Source: Bacteroidales bacterium Bact_09 (lineage in GTDB: Bacteria; Bacteroidota; Bacteroidia; Bacteroidales; UBA932). From it: a stretch of 62,581 bases of DNA. The number at the start of each line of letters is the position of its first letter. Position 1 is the first letter of the stretch. Shown piece by piece: positions 42,122 to 51,073 of this stretch. The position numbers were made by a program, and so were the translations under genes. The stretch is from assembly GCA_001603455.1 (NCBI GenBank), contig LUZA01000015.1, forward strand, positions 1 through 62,581, in the 5' to 3' direction. The notes below the pieces were generated by a model. It was not told the DNA's origin and did not search any database. It was given only the letters and a program-made list of their open reading frames with translations.

Positions 42122-44224
42122 ATGAAAAAACCAATTCTGTTACTTTTATTGGGCTTACTTATAGCCTGTACATCTGACCCCATGAAAAACAATCCTTTAT
42201 TACAGGAGTATGACACTCCTTTTGGTACGCCTCCGTTCGACAAGATAAAAACAGAGCATTTTATGCCTGCCATACGGGAGGCTATGGCACAACATAAGAT
42301 CGAGATAGACGCCATTGTCAACAATCAGGAAGAACCCACCTTTGAGAACACTGTTGCCGCTTACGACAGGGCAGGAGAACTACTGAGCCGGGTAAACGCC
42401 GCATTTTTTACGCTCAACGGTTCCGACACCAATGAAGAGTTGCAGGCACTGGCCCGTGAAATAACACCTGAACTGACAAAACACCGTAACGAGATCCAGT
42501 TGAATCCTGTCCTTTTTGAAAGGATCAGCCGGCTGTATGAGAAACGCGATGAGCTGGACCTGGATTCCCAGCAGAGGAGGACCCTGGAAAAATATTACGA
42601 TGACTTTGTCCGTGGTGGAGCTGCTTTGTCCGATGAGGATAAAGAAACATTAAAAGACATAAATACCCAGCTTTCCAATCTAAGCCTTCAGTTTGGGCAA
42701 AATCTGCTGGCCGAAACCAATGCTTTTAAAATGATAGTGGATAATGTTGAGGATTTGGCAGGGCTTCCCGAGAGCAACATCCGGGCTGCTGCTAGTCTGG
42801 CCACATCACTTGGTATGGAAGGGAAATACGTTTTCACACCCAACAAACCTTCCTGGATACCTTTCCTGCAGTATGTACATAACAGGGAGCTCAGGGAAAA
42901 ACTGTACCGTGGGTATTTTATGAGGGGGGACAACAACAACGAAAATGACAACAAAGAGATCATAGGTAAAATTGTTAATCTGAAAGTACGCCGTGCCAAA
43001 CTGCTGGGATTTGATACTTATGCCGATTTTGTACTGGTCAACAATATGGCTAAAACCCCGGAAGCCGTATTTTCCTTTCTGCAGCGGGTCTGGGACCCTG
43101 CTCTGAAAGTGGCTAAAGAAGAACTGGCCGCCATGCAGAAGATCGCTGACAGTGAAGGGGCCGGATTCAAGCTGGAAAGCTGGGACTGGTGGTATTATGC
43201 CGAGAAGCTGCGCAAAGAAAAATACGATCTGGACGAGCAGGAGATCAAACCTTATCTGAAACTTGAAAATGTCAGGGACGGTATGTTCTATGTGGCCAGT
43301 AAACTGTATGGGCTGTCTTTTGAAAAGCGTACGGATATTCCGGTTTACAATCCCGCAGTAGAAACTTACGAAGTAAAAGACCAAGAAGGCAGCCACTTGG
43401 CAATCCTTTACCTGGATTATCCCACTCGTGAGGGAAAAAATGCGGGGGCGTGGTGTTCCGGTTTGCGCGGATACAAAAAACTGCCTGACGGCAGCGAACA
43501 ATTCCCGCTGGTAACCGTAACAACCAATTTCCCGGCACCGGTTGATGATCAGCCGGTATTGCTGAGCTGGGATGAAGCCGAAACGTTGTTCCACGAATTT
43601 GGACATGCCCTGGACGGGTTCTTTGGCCGTGGCAATTACGACCGTATATGTGGTGCCCTGCCGCGTGACATGGTGGAATTACCTTCCCAGATCAATGAAC
43701 ACTGGGCTATAGAGCCGGAAGTGTTGCAGGTCTATGCCCTTCATTATCAAACAAATGAGCCTATGCCTCGGGAGCTTATGCAAAAGCTGGTGAACAGCAG
43801 TCATTTCAATCAGGGATTCATAACGGTGGAATTTATCGCTGCAGCACTCCTGGATATGGAATGGCATGCATCATCCCAAGAACAGGAGTATGATGTAAAT
43901 GAGTTCGAAAAGAACGCGATGAAGAAATACGGACTGATAGATGAGATCATTCCCAGGTATCGGTCCACCTATTTCTCACATATTTTTAATGGCGGATATG
44001 CTGTGGGCTATTATGTCTATCTGTGGGCTGAGATTTTGGATGCCGATGCCTTTGATGCCTTTAAAGAAACAGGCGATATATTTAACCAGGAAATCGCCGG
44101 AAAATTCCGGAAATACATCCTCACCGAAGGCGGATGGGACGAGCCTATGAATCAATACCTCCGCTTCCGTGGGAAAGAACCGACCGAAATACCGTTGTTA
44201 CGTAACCGGGGTTTATTGAAATAA
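42122..44224 (+). CDS. M3-family peptidyl-dipeptidase lipoprotein (Dcp-like)
   Basis: A 700 aa predicted lipoprotein (lipobox LIAC, Cys16). It is an M3 metallopeptidase with the zinc motif FHEFGHALDGFF (HExxH) and a downstream ligand Glu in FIAAALLDMEWH. N-terminal motifs FDKIKTEHFMPAIREAM fit the Dcp/oligopeptidase A branch. It cleaves dipeptides from short peptides, probably in the periplasm. It starts 10 bases after the glycosyltransferase gene. Confidence 0.93.
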   Translation: MKKPILLLLLGLLIACTSDPMKNNPLLQEYDTPFGTPPFDKIKTEHFMPAIREAMAQHKIEIDAIVNNQEEPTFENTVAAYDRAGELLSRVNAAFFTLNGSDTNEELQALAREITPELTKHRNEIQLNPVLFERISRLYEKRDELDLDSQQRRTLEKYYDDFVRGGAALSDEDKETLKDINTQLSNLSLQFGQNLLAETNAFKMIVDNVEDLAGLPESNIRAAASLATSLGMEGKYVFTPNKPSWIPFLQYVHNRELREKLYRGYFMRGDNNNENDNKEIIGKIVNLKVRRAKLLGFDTYADFVLVNNMAKTPEAVFSFLQRVWDPALKVAKEELAAMQKIADSEGAGFKLESWDWWYYAEKLRKEKYDLDEQEIKPYLKLENVRDGMFYVASKLYGLSFEKRTDIPVYNPAVETYEVKDQEGSHLAILYLDYPTREGKNAGAWCSGLRGYKKLPDGSEQFPLVTVTTNFPAPVDDQPVLLSWDEAETLFHEFGHALDGFFGRGNYDRICGALPRDMVELPSQINEHWAIEPEVLQVYALHYQTNEPMPRELMQKLVNSSHFNQGFITVEFIAAALLDMEWHASSQEQEYDVNEFEKNAMKKYGLIDEIIPRYRSTYFSHIFNGGYAVGYYVYLWAEILDADAFDAFKETGDIFNQEIAGKFRKYILTEGGWDEPMNQYLRFRGKEPTEIPLLRNRGLLK

Positions 44225-44228
44225 TATA

Positions 44229-45431
44229 ATGAAAATCAGGATTTTTGTATTGTTGATTGGGGTGTGGGCCGTTGCCGCCTGCACCCAAACGACAACAAAC
44301 ATGGCTATACCTGTTGCTTCTCCTAAAGCAGTGGGAATGGATCCAGAGCGTTTGGCACTTGTGGACGGGGTGATACAAGAGGCTATTCAGGTCGAAGATA
44401 TTCCCGGTGCCGTATTGGCCGTGGTGCGTCATGACCGGATTGCCTACCTGAAAGCATACGGGAACCGGCAACTGGTCCCCGACACGCTTCCCATGACTGT
44501 GGAAACGGTATTCGATTTGGCTTCTGTCAGCAAATGCGTAGGAACGACCTTAAGCATTATGCAACTGGTGGAAAGAGGCCGGCTCCGTCTGATGGACCGG
44601 GTAGATCAATACCTGCCCGGTTTTCAGTCCTGGACAGATCCTGAAACGGGCAACAATGTTCCTATTACTATAGAAGACCTGATGACCCATACCTCGGGGC
44701 TCCCTCCTTACGGACCTACGCAGGAGTTAATAGAACGTTACGGGTCACCGAACCCGGGAGGTCTTATGGAATATATCTGTCAATGTCCCAGGGATTTTAA
44801 ACCAAAGACAGGATATCAGTACAGTTGTTTGAATTTCATAACATTGCAGAATATTCTGGAGAAGATTACCGGAGTGACATTGGCCGAGTACGCACAGAAA
44901 AACGTTTTTGATCAACTCGGCTTACAGCATACCACTTATATGCCCCAAGGGGAGACACTGGCCTTATGTGCTCCTACAGAATTGCAGGAAGACGGGCTGC
45001 CCCTGGTGGGAAATGTACACGATCCATTGGCACGATTGCTCAACGGAGGGAATTCCGGGAATGCCGGGGTATTTTCCAATGCTAAGGACCTGGCTGTTAT
45101 TGCGGTGGCTTTGCTCAACGGCGGGGAAGTGAACGGAAAACGCATTCTGGGGCTTCTTACGGTAAAAGCCATGGCACGGGTGCCGGAAAACGTTACCGCC
45201 TTTGGACGTACTCTGGGTTGGGCAAGGGAAGGATCCTGGAACGGGAATCTTTTTAATCCCGGCACAGTATACGGACATACAGGGTATACCGGAACAAGTA
45301 TGGTCATTGACCCGGAATCCGATACGGCGGTCATAATACTGGCCAACAGGGTTCATCCTTATGACGACGGCTCTGCTGTAGCTATGCGTACCCGGATAGC
45401 TAATATTGTTGCAGGGGCCATTATAGAATGA
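44229..45431 (+). CDS. Serine hydrolase of the beta-lactamase/DD-peptidase class C fold, lipoprotein
   Basis: A 400 aa predicted lipoprotein (lipobox VAAC, Cys18). It has the class C fold motifs: SVSK (nucleophile Ser, in LASVSKCVG), YSC with Asn following (YQYSCLNF, the YxN-like position), and GHTGYTG in place of KTG near the C-terminus. Members include esterases, D-aminopeptidases and transpeptidase-like enzymes; the HTG form favours esterase or peptidase over true beta-lactamase. It starts four bases after the M3 gene. Confidence 0.9.
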   Translation: MKIRIFVLLIGVWAVAACTQTTTNMAIPVASPKAVGMDPERLALVDGVIQEAIQVEDIPGAVLAVVRHDRIAYLKAYGNRQLVPDTLPMTVETVFDLASVSKCVGTTLSIMQLVERGRLRLMDRVDQYLPGFQSWTDPETGNNVPITIEDLMTHTSGLPPYGPTQELIERYGSPNPGGLMEYICQCPRDFKPKTGYQYSCLNFITLQNILEKITGVTLAEYAQKNVFDQLGLQHTTYMPQGETLALCAPTELQEDGLPLVGNVHDPLARLLNGGNSGNAGVFSNAKDLAVIAVALLNGGEVNGKRILGLLTVKAMARVPENVTAFGRTLGWAREGSWNGNLFNPGTVYGHTGYTGTSMVIDPESDTAVIILANRVHPYDDGSAVAMRTRIANIVAGAIIE

Positions 45432-45452
45432 GTGTTGGCTTTGTATAAAATG

Positions 45453-45496
45453 AAAAAAGGAGGGTGACTGTTTCATAAAGTCACCCTCCTTTTTTA
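45453..45496. terminator. Bidirectional terminator between the serine hydrolase and SusD genes
   Basis: AAAAAAGGAGGGTGAC pairs with GTCACCCTCCTTTTTT around an 11-base loop. A-run on the left and T-run on the right allow termination of both convergent transcripts. The GAGGGTGAC core recurs at 56432. Confidence 0.87.
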
Positions 45497-45516
45497 CTTA
45501 AGCAGAATTACTTCGC

Positions 45517-47364
45517 TTATTCTTGAGTGGAATCCCACCATACATTGATGGTCCAAACATCGTCCGCACTGTTCCATTGGTCAAGAGAAGTGTTGGCTCC
45601 GGGAACTTCTGCACCGATAGCATGCAGGTTGGCAGAGTTGTAGTTCAGCTCGTGTGAGCATTGACGCCAACGACGGAATTGTTTGCCTGCAGGAATACCT
45701 TTTAGGGCAGGCGCACTCACTGAGTAGTAAGCCGGTTTATCCCAGTGCAGGAACAGATTGGGATCAAAATCGTAACGGCGCATATCATTCCAGATTTCTA
45801 CCGAGAAATGGAGCGCAATGCGTTTCTGTGTCAAAATCTTACCAAGAGTAAGATTTGCTGCCGAACCAATACCGTTATTCAGAAAGTTTGTTATGTCTGC
45901 TTGTTCCATAGGACTGAAAGATGGGCAGTTGGCGAGGTTTTTATCTTCTGCACACCAGGCTTCCAGTTTTACGTTCATACAATCCATACTGGCCTTAATA
46001 CCTTCTTTGTAAGCATTGAAGGCTTCTGATTTATTACCCTGGTTGAACAGCACTTCTGCTTTGATAAAGCAGGCTTCTGCATAAGTACCCATATATGTAG
46101 GAGAGGAAACACGGGTGTAGAAAGAACCCGATTCTCTGGCTTCATCGACACCGGGGACCCTTCTGTAGAGAAGATCCACATTGGCAGCGTAGCCTTTGGA
46201 GGAACTTGTACATTCTACATAGACGGTGTCACCCAAACGTTCGGGAGAGTCGCTGTTAATATACCAGTGACCATTTTTGAATCCGGCTCTTAACGGACCA
46301 CCTACAAGATTGGGCGCATTGGTAGATGTCATATCTACACCCAAAGAACGTCTCCAGTTACCCTCCCATTTAATTTCTTCGGGAGTGGAAGCGGATTTTT
46401 CTGACCAGGCCCATGGAATGATTTTATCTGCACGTGGGTCTTCTACACCATAGCCGGCAAAATTGGTAAGGTTATTGTAAAGCATCTCGGTAACCATATA
46501 ACCTGCATTCATCCCGCATACGGAATAAAGAGGTGAATAGTCTACAGGTTCGTCCCAGCCCAAAACGTCGTGTGTGGTGCTATTATCATCGGTATGGTAG
46601 ATTACCGTGTTGTCGTTGTTGCTCAAAGGACCTTTGGAAAGGGCATCCAAAATGGCGGCAGCGTCATATTTTCCTTCTAAGTAACTACCGGCTGCCTTTT
46701 TACTGAGTTTGTTGCAGTAACGGGCTTTCAATAAATAGGCAAATTTGGTCCATTTGCTCACGTCACCGTTGTTCCAATAGTCACCTTCGGACAAAGCCGG
46801 AACAGCTGGAGCTTGTGATTTTTTGAGCAAATCAATCCCTTCGTCCAATTCATTCAAGCAACCCAGGTAAATGGTTTTGCCGTTATCGTAGAAAGGAGTG
46901 GCGTTTTCACCAACAGCGTCTGTATAAGGCATTTCCCCGTAAAGGTCGGTCATAAGCATAAATCCGTAGGCACGTATAACTTTGGCAACACCAGCATAAT
47001 GCCAGGCTTCGGCAGCCATGGCCTTGTTGTACATATCTTCGATGTTACAGGCAGCACCTACAAACCACCATTGATAGGGAGTAGTCGTGACACCCGTTTG
47101 CGGATTCCAATAAGACATATGCCAGTAAGTACCACCATTGTAGTACCTTGTCCAGTCTCCCATGGACAGGCTGCTACGCCAGGCGGCAAATTGATTAGCA
47201 CTATTCGTGTAGAACTCAATATGCGCCAAACGTGTGGGGAACGTAGCACTCATAGAAGAGGGATTCTCCGGGTCTGTGTTGACATTAAGCCATTCGCTGC
47301 AAGAAGACAGGGATATGCTCGTCAAGACAGCGACACATAATATTATAGATCGAATTAATTTCAT
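45517..47364 (-). CDS. SusD/RagB-like outer-membrane lipoprotein (SusD_2 type)
   Basis: A 615 aa surface lipoprotein with a lipobox (LSSC, Cys22) followed by SEWLNVNTDPENPSSM, the opening typical of the SusD-like_2 family. Helical TPR-like segments (WHYAGVAKVIRAYGFMLMTD, LYGEMPYTDA) and the C-terminal RYDFDPN region match. It captures nutrient at the surface as the lid of the SusC barrel encoded 29 bases upstream. Many SusD_2 pairs handle peptides or glycans; the ligand cannot be assigned. Confidence 0.93.
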   Translation of the reverse strand: MKLIRSIILCVAVLTSISLSSCSEWLNVNTDPENPSSMSATFPTRLAHIEFYTNSANQFAAWRSSLSMGDWTRYYNGGTYWHMSYWNPQTGVTTTPYQWWFVGAACNIEDMYNKAMAAEAWHYAGVAKVIRAYGFMLMTDLYGEMPYTDAVGENATPFYDNGKTIYLGCLNELDEGIDLLKKSQAPAVPALSEGDYWNNGDVSKWTKFAYLLKARYCNKLSKKAAGSYLEGKYDAAAILDALSKGPLSNNDNTVIYHTDDNSTTHDVLGWDEPVDYSPLYSVCGMNAGYMVTEMLYNNLTNFAGYGVEDPRADKIIPWAWSEKSASTPEEIKWEGNWRRSLGVDMTSTNAPNLVGGPLRAGFKNGHWYINSDSPERLGDTVYVECTSSSKGYAANVDLLYRRVPGVDEARESGSFYTRVSSPTYMGTYAEACFIKAEVLFNQGNKSEAFNAYKEGIKASMDCMNVKLEAWCAEDKNLANCPSFSPMEQADITNFLNNGIGSAANLTLGKILTQKRIALHFSVEIWNDMRRYDFDPNLFLHWDKPAYYSVSAPALKGIPAGKQFRRWRQCSHELNYNSANLHAIGAEVPGANTSLDQWNSADDVWTINVWWDSTQE

Positions 47365-47393
47365 AAAATCACTTTTTAAATATTTTTAACTCT

Positions 47394-50300
47394 TTAGAAA
47401 GTCAAGTTTAGACCAAATGTCATACCAGATGTTGCAGGTACCCCTAAATAGTCGAATCCGACAGAAGAAGAACCACCCACACCGGCGCCGGAAGCTGCGA
47501 CTTCGGGGTCTCCCTCGTAGTTTGTGAAGAGAAGTATATTGTTGGCAGAAGCGATAACAGAGGCACGTTTAATAAAACCAAGCTTGTTTATCTTAGGAAG
47601 TGTATAGGAAACAGAAAGAGAACGCAACCTTAACAAGTTTACGGAGGTAATATAGTTTGCCGTTTCTCTGGGGTAATAAGTCTGATAATAGCTTTGAATA
47701 ATGTTATAGCCACTGGTTTCCACACCATTGAACACATAAGTGTCATTGATGTTCCAACTATTGGATACCGCATTTCCATTGACATCTACACCGGTTACGG
47801 TGAGGGTTTGGTTACGAACATCACCGGAGAATTTGCTGGCACCGGAATAATCCATTGCGTAGCGTGTACCATTGATTACGTCACCGCCAACGCGAAATTC
47901 CCACAACATATTTAAAGAGAAGTTTTTCCATGTAAATGTATTGTTGAAACCACCACTGAACGTTGCTTCACGGTTCCCGACTGCAGATAAGGAAGTAGTA
48001 TAGGTGGGCATGCCGTTTTTGTCAAGAATGATGTCTCCATTTTCGTTTCTCTTCCATTCCGTGCCGGCAATGGCCATAAAGTTGCCACCATTAAAAGACG
48101 CAGCCTGTGCGCCTGCATATTGTACATCGGTAACATACATAACGTCCATTCCGGCAGGTAGTCCGTCCAATGTACCACGGTTTCCAGCCACATTCAAGCC
48201 CATATCCCAAATGAAATTTTTGCGTTCAATAGGTGTCCCCGATATGGACAACTCCATACCTTTATTGTATACATTACCTGCATTGATGGAGCAGAAAATA
48301 TAACCGGTAGACTGAGGACCACGGGGACTAAGAATCTGGTTATAGGAGTCATTGGTATAATAAGCGTAGTCAATATGTAAACGATTGTGGAAGAAGCTCA
48401 ATTCAACACCAATTTCGGTAGATTTTGTCATCTCGGGTTTTAAATAAGGGTTCCCCCGTGTCCATGAGTTACCAACCCCAATTTTTCCATTCAGGTAAGT
48501 ACCTACAGGCCATAAAGCCGTATTGGTTTCGTAAGCTCCGGTGTCTTTACCTACCTTCGCCCAGGATACCCGGATTTTACCAAAACTAAGGATGTCGTTT
48601 GACATAATACCTGCATTCTGGAATGGTTCAGTAAATACAAAAGCTCCACTTACCGAAGGATAGAAATAAGAACGATTTTCAATGGGAAGGGTAGAAGTCC
48701 AGTCGTTGCGTCCTGTAACGGTCAAATATAGCATATTCTTCCAGGATGCACGGATTTCCCCGAATACCCCAACCAAACGTTTTTGCAAGGCACTGTGTGA
48801 GAACGATTTATTGTCTCTGGTAGCATTGGCATAGGAATAAAAATCGGGAACAGAAAAGTTGTAGGCCATCTTGTAGTTGAGGTCGCTGTGGGTATCATCA
48901 AGGGCCGCACCTAACAAGAGGTTAATATCAAAATCCCCAAATTGTTTGGACATATTTGATATGAGGTTGTGTGATAAGTATTGGAAACGTTTGCTGTTAT
49001 CACTCATCATCCCGTTTTGCCATACTTGCTTGATGGCGCCACCGGCAGCAATACGGTTGGAAGCTACCAATGTATAGGAGTCAACACCCAAACGGTATTG
49101 TATAAACCACCATTTGGTGATGTCTGCTTTCACACTTACGTTGGCCGTAAGACGTTCATTATCTTCAAACATCTTGTTTCTGTTGATAATCCAATACGGG
49201 TTATCGCGTTCATCCCAGGGATCTAGGCGATCCCCAAACATTCTGTAGCGGGAACCGTCTTCGTTAGCATAGTGAGTCATGTCATCAAACGGAGACCAGT
49301 TGTATACCCCATAAAGAGTACCTGTCCCGGAAGAGCCGTACAACCCCGCCCCGGTAAGGGTTTTGTTTGTATGGGCTTGCGAATAGGCAGCATTTACACC
49401 AAATGTGAAGATACCTGCTCTTTGTTCACCGTTGAACCGGAAAGTATATTTCTTATAACCGGTTTTGGGAACAAGACCTTGTTGGTCATAGTATGATCCG
49501 GATAAATAGAAATTGTTGTTTTTGGTACCGCCGGCAATACTCAAACTTTCATCAAAGATATTCCCGCCCTGGAAGAAGTTTCCAATGTTGTCGTAGGTCG
49601 TTTTGTTGGATTTTTCACCCCAGGAGTTGTAAGAGAAGTCATTAAACATCGTTCCCGTATAGTTTTTGTTGCTATCGTACTGGTCTTCCATATAACCTCT
49701 GGTGAACTGAGTTTGTACCTCGGGAAGGCTCTTTGCCCAGGAAGTGGTGTATTTAGAGTTAAAATTCACTTCCACAACACCGTCTTTTCCTTTTTTGGTA
49801 GTAATGAGAACGACACCGTTGGCAGCACGTGAACCGTAAAGAGCAGATGCAGCGGGGCCTTTAAGAATAGACATGTTCTCAATATCCTCGGGATTCATGT
49901 CCATAATACGGTTGGAAGTTGTGGTGGCGGAACGGTAGGAACCGTCAAATGCCGAGTTCCCTACCAGGGTGGAAGAGTTATCATAGATAACACCGTCAAC
50001 AACAAACAGAGGCTGGTTGTCCTTGCCTTCTGAACCGGATGTCCCCCCACGTAAAATTATCTGTGCGCCTGAACCGGCAGCACCGGAAGATTGGGTAACG
50101 TTTACCCCGGCAATTTTACCGGAAAGGGAAGAAATTGGGTTGGCTGTTTTGTATCTCATTAGTTCGTTTGAACCAAGATCTTCTACAGCGTATCCCAATG
50201 ATTTTCTTTCCTTCTTAATACCGAAGGCGGTAACGACCATTTCTTCAAGCATAAGCGCATCTTCTTCCATAACAACGTTTACCACAGCCTTATTGTTAAT

Positions 50301-50567
50301 GGGAACTACTGCGTCTTTGTAGCCGATGAAAGAAAATACCAAAGTGCCATTTGCAGGAGCCGATGGAATGCTGTACGCTCCATCGATGTCAGTGGATGTG
50401 CCTGTATTTGTGCCCTGGATGAGTACATAGGCCCCAATAATAGGCTCTCCGTTCCTGTCTGTTACCTTTCCGGTAACATTTACGTTCTGAGCCCAAACAG
50501 TTCCCATCGAGAGAACTAAGACACACATAGCCACCAAAAAGCGACTTAGTCTTTTTGTAACGAACAT
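47394..50567 (-). CDS. SusC/RagA-like TonB-linked outer-membrane transporter
   Basis: A 1057 aa outer-membrane transporter. Signal peptide about 1-26 (ending VWAQ), a carboxypeptidase-regulatory-like domain (about 30-105, VTGKVTDRNGEPIIGAYVLI), a TonB-box region EEMVVTAFGI, a plug with SLSGKIAGVNV and ILRGGTSG, then a barrel with SILKGPAASALYGSRAANG. The C-terminus ends in GLNLTF, usual for Bacteroidetes barrels. Forms a pair with the SusD gene downstream. Divergent from a second SusC gene across a 506-base region. Confidence 0.95.
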   Translation of the reverse strand: MFVTKRLSRFLVAMCVLVLSMGTVWAQNVNVTGKVTDRNGEPIIGAYVLIQGTNTGTSTDIDGAYSIPSAPANGTLVFSFIGYKDAVVPINNKAVVNVVMEEDALMLEEMVVTAFGIKKERKSLGYAVEDLGSNELMRYKTANPISSLSGKIAGVNVTQSSGAAGSGAQIILRGGTSGSEGKDNQPLFVVDGVIYDNSSTLVGNSAFDGSYRSATTTSNRIMDMNPEDIENMSILKGPAASALYGSRAANGVVLITTKKGKDGVVEVNFNSKYTTSWAKSLPEVQTQFTRGYMEDQYDSNKNYTGTMFNDFSYNSWGEKSNKTTYDNIGNFFQGGNIFDESLSIAGGTKNNNFYLSGSYYDQQGLVPKTGYKKYTFRFNGEQRAGIFTFGVNAAYSQAHTNKTLTGAGLYGSSGTGTLYGVYNWSPFDDMTHYANEDGSRYRMFGDRLDPWDERDNPYWIINRNKMFEDNERLTANVSVKADITKWWFIQYRLGVDSYTLVASNRIAAGGAIKQVWQNGMMSDNSKRFQYLSHNLISNMSKQFGDFDINLLLGAALDDTHSDLNYKMAYNFSVPDFYSYANATRDNKSFSHSALQKRLVGVFGEIRASWKNMLYLTVTGRNDWTSTLPIENRSYFYPSVSGAFVFTEPFQNAGIMSNDILSFGKIRVSWAKVGKDTGAYETNTALWPVGTYLNGKIGVGNSWTRGNPYLKPEMTKSTEIGVELSFFHNRLHIDYAYYTNDSYNQILSPRGPQSTGYIFCSINAGNVYNKGMELSISGTPIERKNFIWDMGLNVAGNRGTLDGLPAGMDVMYVTDVQYAGAQAASFNGGNFMAIAGTEWKRNENGDIILDKNGMPTYTTSLSAVGNREATFSGGFNNTFTWKNFSLNMLWEFRVGGDVINGTRYAMDYSGASKFSGDVRNQTLTVTGVDVNGNAVSNSWNINDTYVFNGVETSGYNIIQSYYQTYYPRETANYITSVNLLRLRSLSVSYTLPKINKLGFIKRASVIASANNILLFTNYEGDPEVAASGAGVGGSSSVGFDYLGVPATSGMTFGLNLTF

Positions 50568-50632
50568 AAGTGAAGTTTTAGATTAGTAAATAAGTAGTTT
50601 GATTAGTAATATACATTTTGAATAATTCAAGC

Positions 50633-50646
50633 GCATAAAGTTATGC
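50633..50646. repeat. 14-base palindrome over the left susC promoter
   Basis: GCATAA, two bases, TTATGC. Because it encloses the putative minus-strand -7 box it could be an operator; it may also be chance in AT-rich DNA. Confidence 0.45.
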
Positions 50647-50901
50647 TATTTTTTGCTCAAAACCACACAAATCTTAAGTAAGTTCACGGTATATGTTCTA
50701 AAGAAATGATCTTCTTTGAGATAAAACCCAACGGATGATTTTACATCTGTACAGGCAATGGAACAGTCATTAAAAATGAAGCCGCCAGGCTGATAAAAAT
50801 CAGGTCGTATTTTCTGTAAACATCCATAAGTGATTTAATTAAGTAGTGTAATTGGTTAATATTTGTGAAAATTGCTGTGCAATAGATTTCAAATAATTTC
50901 T

Positions 50902-50909
50902 TATATTCG
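50902..50909 (+). promoter_or_regulatory. -7 box variant for the right susC
   Basis: TATATTCG, with C in place of the third T of TTTG. The same variant occurs at 62438-62445. The -33 match is weak (TGTG at 22 bases). Confidence 0.4.
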
Positions 50910-51073
50910 CAAAAATGACGCCTCGTGTCGTTCCATCAAATTCCGGTTCCCGCTTTGTCCCCTTTTTTGCCCCCAGAACGTGCAGTTGAACATGAAAGAC
51001 CCTTGGTCGCACGGATCTTTATACGTTGTTACTATTGCCCATTTATCCATATATAACCTAAACAACATAACCT

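Larger units (their letters stand above)
50568..51073. promoter_or_regulatory. Divergent control region between two susC genes
   Basis: This 506-base stretch has no intact recognisable gene. A 14-base palindrome GCATAA-AG-TTATGC (50633-50646) contains a near -7 box TAACTTTA on the minus strand (50636-50643), 68 bases from the left susC start. On the plus strand TATATTCG (50902-50909) is a variant -7 box giving the right susC a leader of about 160 bases. That leader holds a 24-codon frame (50915-50989) starting a few bases after the box. No regulator-binding half-sites beyond the palindrome were recognised. Confidence 0.5.
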
